Origin: Salpingoeca rosetta
Lineage: Eukaryota > Opisthokonta > Choanoflagellata > Craspedida > Salpingoecidae
Assembly: GCF_000188695.1 (NCBI RefSeq)
Contig: NW_004754923.1
Span: 722,405-737,404, forward strand
DNA length: 15,000 bases
Direction: 5' to 3'
The notes beneath the pieces were generated by a model. It worked only from the letters and a program-made list of their open reading frames with translations. It was not told the origin of the DNA and did no database searches. Shown here one piece after another: positions 1 to 14,459 of this stretch; position 1 is the stretch's first letter; the number at the start of each line of letters is the position of its first letter. Made by a program: the position numbers and the translations under genes.

Positions 1-114
1 TGCCAGCAACAGCGTTCGTCCATCGACACACAAGGAGCACGACTCGATGAACCACAACAGTGCAACGCACACACGCTGAAGCACGCACGCACACGCACAC
101 ACAAACGCACATGA

Positions 115-148
<34 letters not shown>

Positions 149-171
149 ATACACACACACACGAAACGCAC

Positions 172-556
172 CGTGACAGGTGCGCTGACGTAGCACACGT
201 TGCCTTCATCCTGCAGTAGCGCCTTTGCTCGCTCGCACAACGACTTGACCTCGTCCTCTGTGATCAGCTCCCGCTTCTCGAGCTTGGCGATTTGCCTGCG
301 CACGCCAGCACCACACCAAGAACACGTTGTGGGTCAAGACCGCTCAAACGGCATCGACACAGCAGTCGCTACGGCTCAAAGCACCCACACTCCGTTCAGG
401 AATGAGCCCATGCAAGTACACCCACACTCACCCATGCACGTATCCGCACATACACACGCACGCACGCATGCACCGTGCACGCACAACCTCCCTCACTCGA
501 TCACCATCTCCGCGCCACCTACAGCGCACGCACCTGTCCAGATCGTTGGTCGCCAT
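172..556 (-). CDS. PPP4C: PP4-type protein phosphatase catalytic subunit, N-terminal exons (partial)
   Basis: Two exons on the minus strand: 556-534 and 295-172. The first is a 23-nt exon encoding MATNDLD plus two bases of an Arg codon, followed by donor gtgcgt. The second begins after acceptor cgcag, completes that Arg, and reads QIAKLEKRELITEDEVKSLC and on to SAPVT before another gtgcgt donor. Phases join exactly (2, then 0). The 49 residues match the start of PP2A-family catalytic subunits. The DLDRQI start, the ELI..DEVK.LC stretch and the SN-type/PVT end resemble PP4 more than PP2A or PP6. The metal-binding GDxHG motif, expected immediately after PVT, should lie in the next exon beyond the left edge. 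These enzymes dephosphorylate Ser/Thr in the nucleus and cytoplasm with regulatory subunits. Assignment to PP4 is by remembered family sequence; a PP2A/PP4/PP6-type identity is very secure, the exact subtype slightly less so. Confidence 0.88.
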
Positions 557-2905
<2,349 letters not shown>

Positions 2906-2919
2906 CCTCAAGCAAAGGG

Positions 2920-2926
2920 TGAGTCA
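2920..2926. promoter_or_regulatory. AP-1-like palindrome TGAGTCA
   Basis: A perfect TGAGTCA lies 15 bp upstream of the kelch start codon, inside the 71-bp interval between the POMK stop and the kelch start. It matches the bZIP (AP-1/TRE) consensus. A single 7-mer has little statistical weight, so this is only a candidate. Confidence 0.25.
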
Positions 2927-2976
2927 TATGGAGGTGCGACACACGACATACAGAAATGTTCAGATAGCACCGTCAT

Positions 2977-5349
<2,373 letters not shown>

Positions 5350-5387
5350 CTCACTCCTCGTTGGCAGTTATTCGAAATTTATTTATG
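5350..5387 (-). promoter_or_regulatory. 38-bp spacer with poly(A) signal between the HSPBAP1-like stop and POMK start
   Basis: The minus strand reads from the HSPBAP1-like TGA through ATAAATAAATTTCG to the POMK ATG. An AATAAA hexamer sits at 5383-5378, five bases after the stop codon. Cleavage for the upstream gene would normally fall about 10-30 nt further on, which is at or next to the POMK start codon. No room remains for a separate POMK promoter, so that promoter or transcription start must overlap the end of the upstream gene. Confidence 0.6.
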
Positions 5388-5865
5388 TCACCGCAAAACC
5401 CCATCAACCACATCTTGGATGACTGCGTGTTGTGTGTGCGGATGCGGATGCGTGTGTGTTGTTGTTGTGTGTGCGTGTGTGCGTGTGTCGTTGTGTGTGT
5501 GCGTGTGCGGATGCGGATGCGTGTGTGTTGTTGTTGTTGTGTGCGTGTGTGCGTGTGTGCGTGTGTGCATGTGTGAGCTTGAAAAAAAAAACGTGCTGCA
5601 CGCAACCAAGCGACAAAGCGCAGCCAACAGCACAGCCAACAGCACAGCAAACAGCACAGCAAACACACACACACACAGAGTTATGCACACTGCACCTGAT
5701 GGGTTGATGAGCGCCTCAGCGATGCGTCGTCGGAGAAGCGCTTCAGTTATATCGCCACTATCTCTGTCATGCTGTAGGTGAACACCGTTTGCATCGAGAG
5801 CAGCGCCCAGGAGTGCAAGCGCCTGCGAGGGCGTCACTGGACTCTGCAACGACAGCCACATACAA

Positions 5866-5958
<93 letters not shown>

Positions 5959-7018
5959 TCATCACTCGCAGCAAAGCAGCGTACGTGCACAACACTGGCC
6001 ATCCATACACTTACACGCATGCATGCGCATACACACGCACACGCACACACGTCAAAGGAATGCAGCGAGGCACACAACAAACAGACCTGGGTCGGACAGA
6101 ACCACGTCGGCTGCTGCTCACTTACACATGCCACAACGTACTGTGTCTGTGGGCGAAGGCAAAACAATTAAGCGCGCGAGTTTGCGCACTGTAAGCTTGG
6201 ACAAGGAGGAAAGCAAAGGAGCAATAACAACGCCGAAGAGACAGCACATGCGCAAGGGGTGTCGACGAACACCCTCAGCAGCAGCTCTGCAACCACCCAA
6301 GCGCATGCGGCGAAGCATCACAACGTCCGCACACACACACACACACACTAACACACATATGCACACACACACACACACACACACACACCATGGCTTCGGA
6401 GAGAAGTGCGCGCTTGTCTGCAGGGTGGGATATCCAGAGGTTGGTGGAGATGGCGGTGGAGGTGCATCGCACATGGTGCCACCAGCCGTGCGGCACGAAC
6501 AGCACATCGCCAGGCCCCAGCTCCACCCACTGTGCCGCGTGCGCTGCGAGGGCGACAAAGTCCGGGTGTGCGCTCGCATCTGGCGCCTCAACATCAACAC
6601 TGCTGCGCACCGTGGACTCCTCAAAAGGCAGCCGTGTCGGATACATGCCACGTGCCACCCCCGGTGGAAACATCGTCCAGCGCTTGGTGCCGTCGAGTTG
6701 TACGGCAAGGTTGCATCCGTACGTGTCGTAGTGGCACCGCGTGACTGCACCCTCCGTCCCAAACCAGAAGGCGGCGTTGTCGAGGTTCGCACACTCTGCA
6801 CTTACACCGAGGGTTTGCCACGGGAAGGAGGTGTCCCTCAGCTTGCGAGGCGCACTGGCAAAGGCATGCGACACATACTGATATGAAACATATCCCACCA
6901 TCACATCCGAGGTCCGAGATGATATCCTGGTCACCGTGGCACTGGTTGCGTGAGGACTTGATCCTGAGCACTCAACTTCCTCTCCACCAAGATGACCACA
7001 ACCACCACCACCACCACC

Positions 7019-7075
<57 letters not shown>

Positions 7076-7842
7076 GCCAGTATCGTTGCTGCTGTTGTTG
7101 TGGCCATCGGTACTCTTGTGCTTGCTGTCACTTTCGCTCGGCTCTGGCTCCGACTTGACAGCATCAGCAACACGCCCACCACGACAAGCGGCATCAACGT
7201 CTCGTGCTGGAGGAGGAGGTGGTGGTGTGCTGCGGTCACCCTGCAGTATCCACTGCGCAAACTGTTTCAGCGTGGTCTCTCTGGTGATGCAGTCTGCTTC
7301 CGAAGCAGGCCGCTCGTTCGCCCTGTGGAACAGCGCCTTTACGTTGCACCTGCCAAACGCCTGCCAATGCATGCGTGTGAGTGCGTGTGCGTGCGTACGT
7401 GTCTGTGTGTGTGTAGGTGTGTAAGTGTGTGTGTGTGTGCGTGTGTGTGCACTTGCCTGTGTGTGTGAGTGTGTGTGTGTGTGTAAGTGCACTTGCCTGT
7501 GAGTATGAGTGTGTGTGCCAATCAGCCAAGCACACAGGCATGACCGATCATCACATGTGTAGACCCTGTGTTGGTGCATATCATGACCTGGTGTGTGGCT
7601 AGTAGCGTGGGCGACCAAAATGCTGAGGGCCAATGAACTGCAGCGCCGCGAAACACCACTGGCTCCTTCGCCTGCCCATGGCCGCACTGGGCCCACAGAG
7701 AACCATCGCCACCACCACTGCAACCTGCACCATCAAGCTTCACCTCAGCCACTGCCCGTCCTCGGCTGTGGCTGTCAGCACCACCACTGTCGGCGCCACC
7801 ATTGTCAGCACCACCTTCCCTCTTGGCTCGTTTTCTTTCCAT
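5388..7842 (-). CDS. HSPBAP1: HSPBAP1-like JmjC/cupin-domain protein
   Basis: Five exons: 7842-7588, 7360-6389, 6146-6087, 5843-5696 and 5422-5388, with matching phases, giving 489 residues (human HSPBAP1 about 488). The start ATG has an in-frame TAG upstream. The N-terminal EPVVFRGAAVHWPSAFW resembles the HSPBAP1 entry motif. The JmjC core has iron ligands H295 and D297 in CHYDTYGCNLAVQ, the TKRWTMFPPG lysine strand, MYPTRLPFEES, and H380 in FVPHGWWHHV. After the core, SEAM|TQYVVACVSEQQ and the last exon ending in INPSVIQDVVDGVLR match the HSPBAP1 C-terminus. Family members are 2-oxoglutarate/Fe(II) oxygenase-fold proteins; the human one binds HSP27, and its substrate is not known to me. An acidic, low-complexity insertion of about 100 residues, including poly-Asp/poly-Gly, interrupts the domain before the core. 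Confidence 0.9.
5438..5575. repeat. Imperfect ~70-bp tandem duplication in HSPBAP1-like intron 4
   Basis: A block with GCGGATGCGGATGCGTGTG, TTGTTGTTG and GTGCGTGTGTGCGTGTG occurs at about 5438-5507 and again at about 5508-5575 on the plus strand. On the sense strand it forms the CA/CAA-rich region just upstream of the final acceptor. Confidence 0.75.
5621..5665. repeat. 12-bp tandem repeat, about 4 copies
   Basis: Units of CAGCCAACAGCA type, with CAGCAAACAGCA variants, run from 5621 into a short CA tract. They lie in the donor half of HSPBAP1-like intron 4. Confidence 0.75.
5868..5956. repeat. (CA)n microsatellite in HSPBAP1-like intron 3
   Basis: Uninterrupted plus-strand CA of about 89 bp. 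In the sense of the gene this is (GT)n, sitting near the acceptor of the intron between exons 3 and 4. It is an exception to the usual donor-side placement of GT tracts in this window. Confidence 0.95.
6331..6389. repeat. (CA)n tract fused to HSPBAP1-like exon 2 donor
   Basis: CA dinucleotides run up to the end of exon 2, so the sense strand reads GCCATG|GTGTGTGTG. The repeat itself supplies the GT of the 5' splice site. Confidence 0.9.
6998..7075 (-). repeat. Coding trinucleotide repeat: poly-Asp then poly-Gly
   Basis: On the minus strand about 14 GAT codons are followed by about 11 GGT codons, near residues 181-205 of the HSPBAP1-like protein. Both runs stay in frame with the JmjC core. 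They sit in a larger acidic, Ser-rich and Pro-rich insertion starting at STPPPPPP. An unspliced reading is the simplest, but the GATG|GTGG steps could also act as donors. Confidence 0.85.
7380..7514. repeat. GT-rich tract in HSPBAP1-like intron 1
   Basis: Interrupted plus-strand GT, which is CA in the sense of the gene, lies directly upstream of the acceptor at 7361. It contains a duplicated AAGTGCACTTGCCTGTG-like segment (about 7445 and 7486). Confidence 0.8.
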
Positions 7843-8029
7843 GATCGTCCTTCCTAGCTAAGTAGAGAGGGTTGTCGGTGTTCTCGATCTAACCACGCCG
7901 TGCGAATCATCAACACACACACCAACAGCCCCCCCCCCCCCCCACACACACACACAGCACCTTCTCGTGCTTCCCCTCTTCGAGTTGTGAAGAGTGGTGG
8001 ATGTTTTGGGCCACTTTTCGACGAGGGCA
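7843..8029. promoter_or_regulatory. Divergent promoter region with C15 tract
   Basis: The 187 bp between the HSPBAP1-like start (minus) and the small membrane-protein start (plus) must serve both transcription units. It contains 15 consecutive C (7929-7943) followed by a short CA run. No TATA box is evident. An ATG at 8001 lies upstream of the plus-strand gene in a different frame and would make an overlapping uORF if transcribed. Confidence 0.5.
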
Positions 8030-8190
8030 ATGGCTGTGGTTGCGGTTGAGGAGATCTTTGTGCTGCTGGTGGCGGCTGGCATCACCGTGTTGCTGTTTGG
8101 TGTCATGCTCTCCATCCGCCAGAAGGCCCGTGTCAACAGCCTTGATCCACGCGGCGCCATCGACCCACAGCTCCGCAATGCAATGCCCAC

Positions 8191-8276
<86 letters not shown>

Positions 8277-8666
8277 GGTGGGTGGGTGATGTGATACGTG
8301 TATCTCCCCCGCACTCTCCCGCTCTCTGTTTCGCGCGCGTTCTCTATTTCGTGTGCGCGCTCTCTCTCTCTCTCTATCTCGCTCTCTGCTTTGCGCTCTC
8401 TGCGTCGAGTATGCGTGTTGGCTGGTTGCTGTTGTTCTGAGACAGTGCCACCATGCCCAAGTGCATCGTATGCACTCGCTCACGTTGTTCCGTTCCGCGT
8501 TTGGTTTGGCTTGTGGACCACTTCACAGTGGATGCAGCAAGCGGTGTCCCAGCATTTGGAGGACTCGATCCAAACGCGAATCCTGGCGCGCCGCGTCATC
8601 CGTGACAAAGACCTCTCCTCCGCACGGGATGACCTGACCACTCTCAAGAACATGGAACGCTCCTAA
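8030..8666 (+). CDS. Small single-pass membrane protein, family unknown
   Basis: Two exons, 8030-8191 and 8529-8666, join in phase 0 (ACT|gtatgt ... ttcacag|TGG) and end in TAA, giving 99 residues. Residues about 8-27 (IFVLLVAAGITVLLFGVMLS) form one strong membrane segment, followed by basic IRQKAR. The remaining ~68 residues are charged and probably helical (WMQQAVSQHLEDSIQTRILARR, then RDKDLSSARDDLTTLKNM). The short acidic N-terminus and the basic flank suggest N-out, C-in topology. Support for a real gene comes from exact phase at good splice sites, non-repetitive sequence in both exons, and an intergenic slot that fits it. I do not recognise the family. The layout loosely recalls the start of C1orf43/NICE-3, but the similarity is too weak to claim. 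No function is proposed. Confidence 0.68.
8192..8287. repeat. (GT)n microsatellite at the donor of the small membrane-protein gene
   Basis: After GTAT, the intron runs as pure GT to about 8270 and then GTGGGTGGGTG. The acceptor half of the same intron is CT-rich (about 8305-8405). This is the only plus-strand intron here, and it has the same polarity as the minus-strand introns. Confidence 0.9.
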
Positions 8667-8947
8667 CCAGACCAAGCAGAAGAAGCAAGTTGACCTCGTG
8701 ACTGCTGTCAACGCCAACCACGTTCCAAGCAAGCAAGCAAAGAACCCTCACGCTTCATTATGGATTCGTTTAATGAATGCCGGCAGAACTAAGCCAGAAC
8801 ACACGACAGCAACAGACACGGCACCAAGAGCAACAACAAGGGGGGGGGGGGTGGTGGTGCAGTTTGCCGCTAGCAACATGCGCGCGGCACCTGGCCCATG
8901 ACCCGTGCATCTCGGACACCCAGACCCCGACTTCTTGCTCGCTGCCA
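8667..8947. other. Convergent intergenic region
   Basis: Both flanking genes end here: the small membrane-protein gene from the left and RAD50 from the right. I see no AATAAA on either strand. A run of 12 G occurs at 8840-8851. Nothing else is supported. Confidence 0.6.
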
Positions 8948-10941
8948 CTACGCAGACACTTGGCGGATCACCGAATGTCCCCTGTTGCGGTGGCGCAAAC
9001 ACAACAAAGAAGATTGTGAGAGGGGTGCACGCAATATGAGGGGGGGGGGGATGATGAGGAGGAGGAGGAGGAGGATCAGGCAGCAGCAGCAGCAGAAGCA
9101 GCCAACACGCAAAGTGCGGATGCAGTGCTCGTGTGACATCCGCACGACCCCCGACTCACACGCGCGCACCTTTCGTCCTTTGAGACGCGGTAATAGATGC
9201 GGCCGAGCGAGAAGCGATGCAGCAACTCCAGGAACTTCTCGTCGTGAGTGATGAGCAGCAGCTGGAAGTTGGGCTGCTTCACCTTGCGGTCATTCACAAT
9301 GCTGTGCCAGTGCGAGCGTATGCGTGAGTGATCGTGTTCATACGTGAGTGTGTGTGTGCGTGTGTGTGTGTGTGAGTGAGTGAGAGAGAGAGAGAGAGTG
9401 TGTGTGTGTGTGTTGTAGTGTGTGGGTAAGCGAAGGTATGAGCTCACATACATGCACACGTGAATAGTTGGAAGTCGAATAAACGTCATTGCCCCATCAC
9501 TCCATTCATCGGCTTGCACACATCGAGCAAAATAAGCCAGCACCACACGCACGTACTCTGCAAGACACTTGGCGAGGGCCTCCTTGTTCTCGTAGTCGAG
9601 GTTAGTGGTGGGCTCGTCGAGCGTCAGCACACCGCAGTTGGCGCAGAAGCAGTCGGCCAATGCCAGCCGGATGATGATCGACGCCATCACCTGCAAGGAG
9701 ACGGGCATGCACGGGAGTGTGCACGTGTGTGCGTGCACGTGTGTGTGTGTGAATGAGTGTATGCGTACATGTATGTGCGAGAATGAGTGTGTGTGTAACC
9801 CCCCCCCCCTCCTTGAGTGTCTGGCTACCTTTTGTCCTGCGCTGCATCTGCCGCGCATGTCGAGGCGCGTGTCGCCCTTCACCATCACCACGCGGTACTG
9901 GTAGCTCTTCCCACGCGTCGTCTCCTTCTTCTTCTCCACATCAGACACAATCTCCACATAGTCAATGTCTGAGGAGATGGGGATGAAGTTCAAGCAAACA
10001 CATCAAGGAGTGGTTGCATGTGAGACATTGGAGAGAGAGAGAGAGTGTGTGTGTGTGTGTGGATGCAAAGACACCCCCTCCCGCACACATGCACACATGC
10101 ACACATGCATATATACACACGCGCCGCCCCCACTCCCCCACGCCCACGCCACGCCCACGCGTACCGTTGCCTTGGTACGTCTTCTGCCAGATCTCCTTGA
10201 TGATGCGGTTGATGGACTCCATCTTCAACGCATGGAACTTGACAATCGCGCTACAGGCAGAAATCAACACGAAGCAATGCCACACGTGCATCGTACGCAG
10301 GTGACGGTGAGCGAACACGCCAGTGATCCACCAAACCACAAAGGCGAGCGCTGTTCAACACAAAGGCGTGGCCACAGTGTCCGTGGTGTTATCAGGCAAA
10401 CGATGACAGCAGCCATGACAACAGCGACAAGGAGCTGCAAGGCAACTCCTACTCACTTGTCGAGGGCCGAGTAGTACTTGTTCAGATCCTCCTGCAGCTG
10501 TTTCGTTGCCTGGCATTCAATACTCTTTCGCTGAAACTCTGCATCCACGTTCTTCAGATGCGGCTTGCCCAAATCTTCTTCGTCCACCTACATTCACATG
10601 CACATGCTTATGTGGGGTCAGCCAAGCACAGGTGATCCCGCGAAGACATGTGTGCGTTGACTCACATTGTGTTCACATACAGATACACACATACATACAC
10701 ACACATGCATACGCACCTGGAGCTTGTTGAGGAGTTCGCTGCGGCGGCCGGTGAGTGTGTGCTTGAGCTGCAAGAGTCTGTCTCGTTCTTCCTCCAGCTC
10801 GCTACGATCACCAAGGTCACCCTCATCCTCGTCTTGCTCTGTTGCGTTGGAGACAAAACACGGCTACGGTGAGAGGGTGGTGGCAGCAGCGGTTGAGACT
10901 TCATCACCACACTCAATTCGACACGCACACACATAAACACA

Positions 10942-11011
<70 letters not shown>

Positions 11012-11451
11012 CGCACACACATGCGCACGATGACCACCTGTCATTTCCTGGCGCAGGGCGTCAGTCTCTGCCTTGACGCGTTGCATCTCCTCCTCCTTCT
11101 CCCTGTGCCGCAGGTTTGCCTCGATGTTTGCGCGGTACTGCTTATGCGTGGACACGTCGGATGAGAGCTGCGACATGTGGCGGTCGAGGTCCTTAATGCG
11201 GTCGGAGAGCTCGCGCTGGTCGCGCTGCCGCTCCTCCAACTCCTCCTTGCACTTGGCAAGCCGCTGCCGCTGCCCAGAGGCAACATACCTGGCCGCGCAG
11301 CGTTTGTGTGAGGGCGAGAGAGTGTGAGAGTGTGTGTGAGAGTGTGTGAGAGTGTGTGTGAGAGAGTGTGTGAGTGGGAGTGGGAGTGCGCATGGGAAAT
11401 GTTGGGTTGAGCTGGGTTGTGTGCAGCAGGTGATCGAAGCAGGCGTTCGCG

Positions 11452-11543
<92 letters not shown>

Positions 11544-14403
11544 TTGATGTCTGATTCAATGGCGTCGAGGCGGTTGATGCAGCGCGAGATTTTGTTGACC
11601 TCCCGTTGGCTCTTCTCCAACACCTGCTCGCGTTCGTGCTGCAAATCCCGCCGCTCACGGTCCGCATCCTCCATCGCCTTCTCGTACTGCTGCTGGTCCG
11701 TCCTCAACGCCTGCATACACGCACATGGAGGATACCACGTGCATGTCACGCATACACGCACACGTCACTGGTGCAAGTTTCGCTCGTCCCATATCACAAC
11801 ACAGCACATCCACATCCACACACACACACACACACCTTGCGCTGGTCTTGTGTGGCCGTGAGTTCTTGCGACTGCGCTTGAATCTGCTCGCGCAGGCGCC
11901 TGCAGAACAAGATCACAAAGCAAAACGGCAGACCATCTGATGAGAAACTTGCAGAATGCTCCAGTGCTTTGTGTGCGACGTGGCATGTGGGTGTTTGTGT
12001 TTACGGTGTGGCTGCTTACGCTTGCTGCGCCAATGCCTGATGCACTTTCGCCAGCTCATCCTTCCTTGTTGACACGCCCTGCACACGCACGCCACATGTT
12101 GCAAGCCAACGTGACTCGGATGAGCTCGTCGCATGCACGCACGCACACACATGCACATGCACACACACACGCAAACACACACGCACACACACGCACACAC
12201 ACACTCGGAAAGGGGAATAGAAGCGCAATTGCATATGAGTGGACATGCACGCATGTGCGCACTTGATATGCACGTGTACGTCAACACCCACCTGCTGCGT
12301 TTGCACACATGCACTCTGCAGTTTTCCTCGACGACGCACAACGTCGCTCTCCTCCTGCAACAGCTCCTCCCTGCAATGTCAGCCGCCAAGTCACGACAAC
12401 GACATGAAGAGGCGGATGAGGTGACATCTCATTTCAATGCAGCGAGAGAAGAGCACCCGAGGATTGTGTGCAAGGGTTGTGGCAGCCGAACACAGCGGCG
12501 CACACACATGTTATCTCACCGCTTTCGTTGAAGCTTCTGCAGCTCCTGCTCAGCCTCATCCAACGTGATGGTGTCGCCTGTGTACATATGTCGCGCGCAT
12601 GTGTGTTGGGATTTGCAAGGATGGGTGCATCCACATGTTCAGTGTGTGTGTGGGGGGGCAGGGCACCAAAACAAGTGTGGCGATGTGGAGACTGCCAGAT
12701 ACACACACACACACACACCCGAGGTGAGGCGGGACGTGAGGCTGCTGATCTCCTTGGTGTAGGTGTTGATGCGCTGCTGTGACGCCTTAAGATCCTTTGC
12801 CACATCGCACAGAGCGCGCAGACGCTGGATGGCGTCCTTCGTGTCATCAATGTGGCTCTCAGTCTGCACACACAAGAAGCATAAGTGGAGCAGCGACGCG
12901 TATCGTGTCAACATCGCGTGACCACACCAAGGGCAGCAGCAACAGCCACTCTAATCGCCACAACCATTACAACCACAGGCACCTTTTCAACAACCACAGG
13001 CACCACCACGACCATGACACAATACCTTCTCTTTCTCGGCCTCAAGTTCCTCGATTTCGTTGTCGAGCGCGGCCAAATCGCCCTCGTGCTCCGACATGCG
13101 CTCCTCCTGCCGCTGGAACCGCTTCGCCTCCATCTGAAGCCCCTTCAACCTGAATCACGGGCAAGCAAAGAGGCAAGCAGCGGTCAGCACTGGCAACCTG
13201 AATGGACGCGTCCGGCGGCACAGCAACCAACCCATGCATGCACACGCAAGCAAGCGCTGGACTCACTTGTCGACTTTTTGCTGTTGTACCGTCACGCTCT
13301 CGGCATCGCCTGAGCTCTCCAACGAGAACCGTTGCATCTTCTCCTCAATCTGTCAATGATGGGGGTTAGGAGGGAGTAGGGATGCGACGCAAGAAGAGGG
13401 CGAAAGGAGAGGGTGTGTTTATGTGTGTAAGTGTGTGAGTATGTGAGAGTGCGTTTGAGCGAGTGTGTGTGTGTGTGTGAGTGTGTGCATGTGTGCGCGT
13501 GTTTGATGTGACCTGGATGCATGTCAGGTGTGGTTGTGAAAGTGACTGTCCACCACGCACGTACCAGGCGCAGGCAGTCCTCTGCTTCCTGATCTGAGGC
13601 GAAATCACGCTGACAGACAAAGCAGGCGTGCGTCTGTTGAGATTTCTGCTTGATGACCCTGTACACCTTTGCCATGGCCGGGCGCAGGTCTTGCATGCTG
13701 CGCCACAAAGCGGAAGAACGAGACGCGTGAGGAAACAGAGACGCGTGAGGAAACAGAGACGCGTGAGGAAACAGAGACGCCAAGGAGAGTAATTTGATAC
13801 CCATACAACACAGACAAACACACACACACACAGACAAACACACATACACACACATTCAGCAACCATGGTGTGACCTTCGCATATCGCGCAGGGCGGCCTC
13901 TGCTTCCTTGAGAGCGTCGTCCAGCGGTTTTTCTGGGCACTCCTTCGCCAGCCGCTGCGACCACGCGCTGTGCTCCTGCTGCAACGTTTCAAGAGACTGC
14001 TTGATGGCCGACTGACGCGCGTTCTTGTCGGCCAAGTGCTGCACAACAGCATCGCGGTTGCGGTTGGCGTTGTCCAGGTGTCGCTCCTGCGATCTGTGAG
14101 TGTGTGTGTGTGTGGGGGGGGGGATGTGGGTAAGAGTGACAGTGTGTGTAAAGGCGTAAAGGTGACCGTGTGAGAGTATGTGAGCATGTGAGTGTGGTGG
14201 TAAAATGTCAGTTGCAGCAAACACCCAAGCCTAACACATGTGCTCCCGCACACACACACACACACATACCCGTGTTCACATGCACATGCACACATTTCTG
14301 TACGTACTGCAGGGCGCCGACAACTGCGGCGTGGTAGCGGTCTGGTGAGAGCTGATCGCCAGCAGCATCCTCCAGCTCAGACCCGTGCTTCTTCAGACTA
14401 CCG

Positions 14404-14459
<56 letters not shown>

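Noticed and set aside
6147..6330. Possible extra HSPBAP1-like exon after gttgcag near 6290
   Set aside because: Joining exon 2 (SEAM) directly to TQYVVACVSEQQ in phase 0 reproduces the family sequence without a gap. An exon here would insert unrelated residues.
6987..7075. Plus-strand poly-His frame, a possible His-rich metal-binding protein
   Set aside because: It is antisense to the poly-Asp/poly-Gly coding run of the HSPBAP1-like exon, which has conserved JmjC sequence on the same frame.
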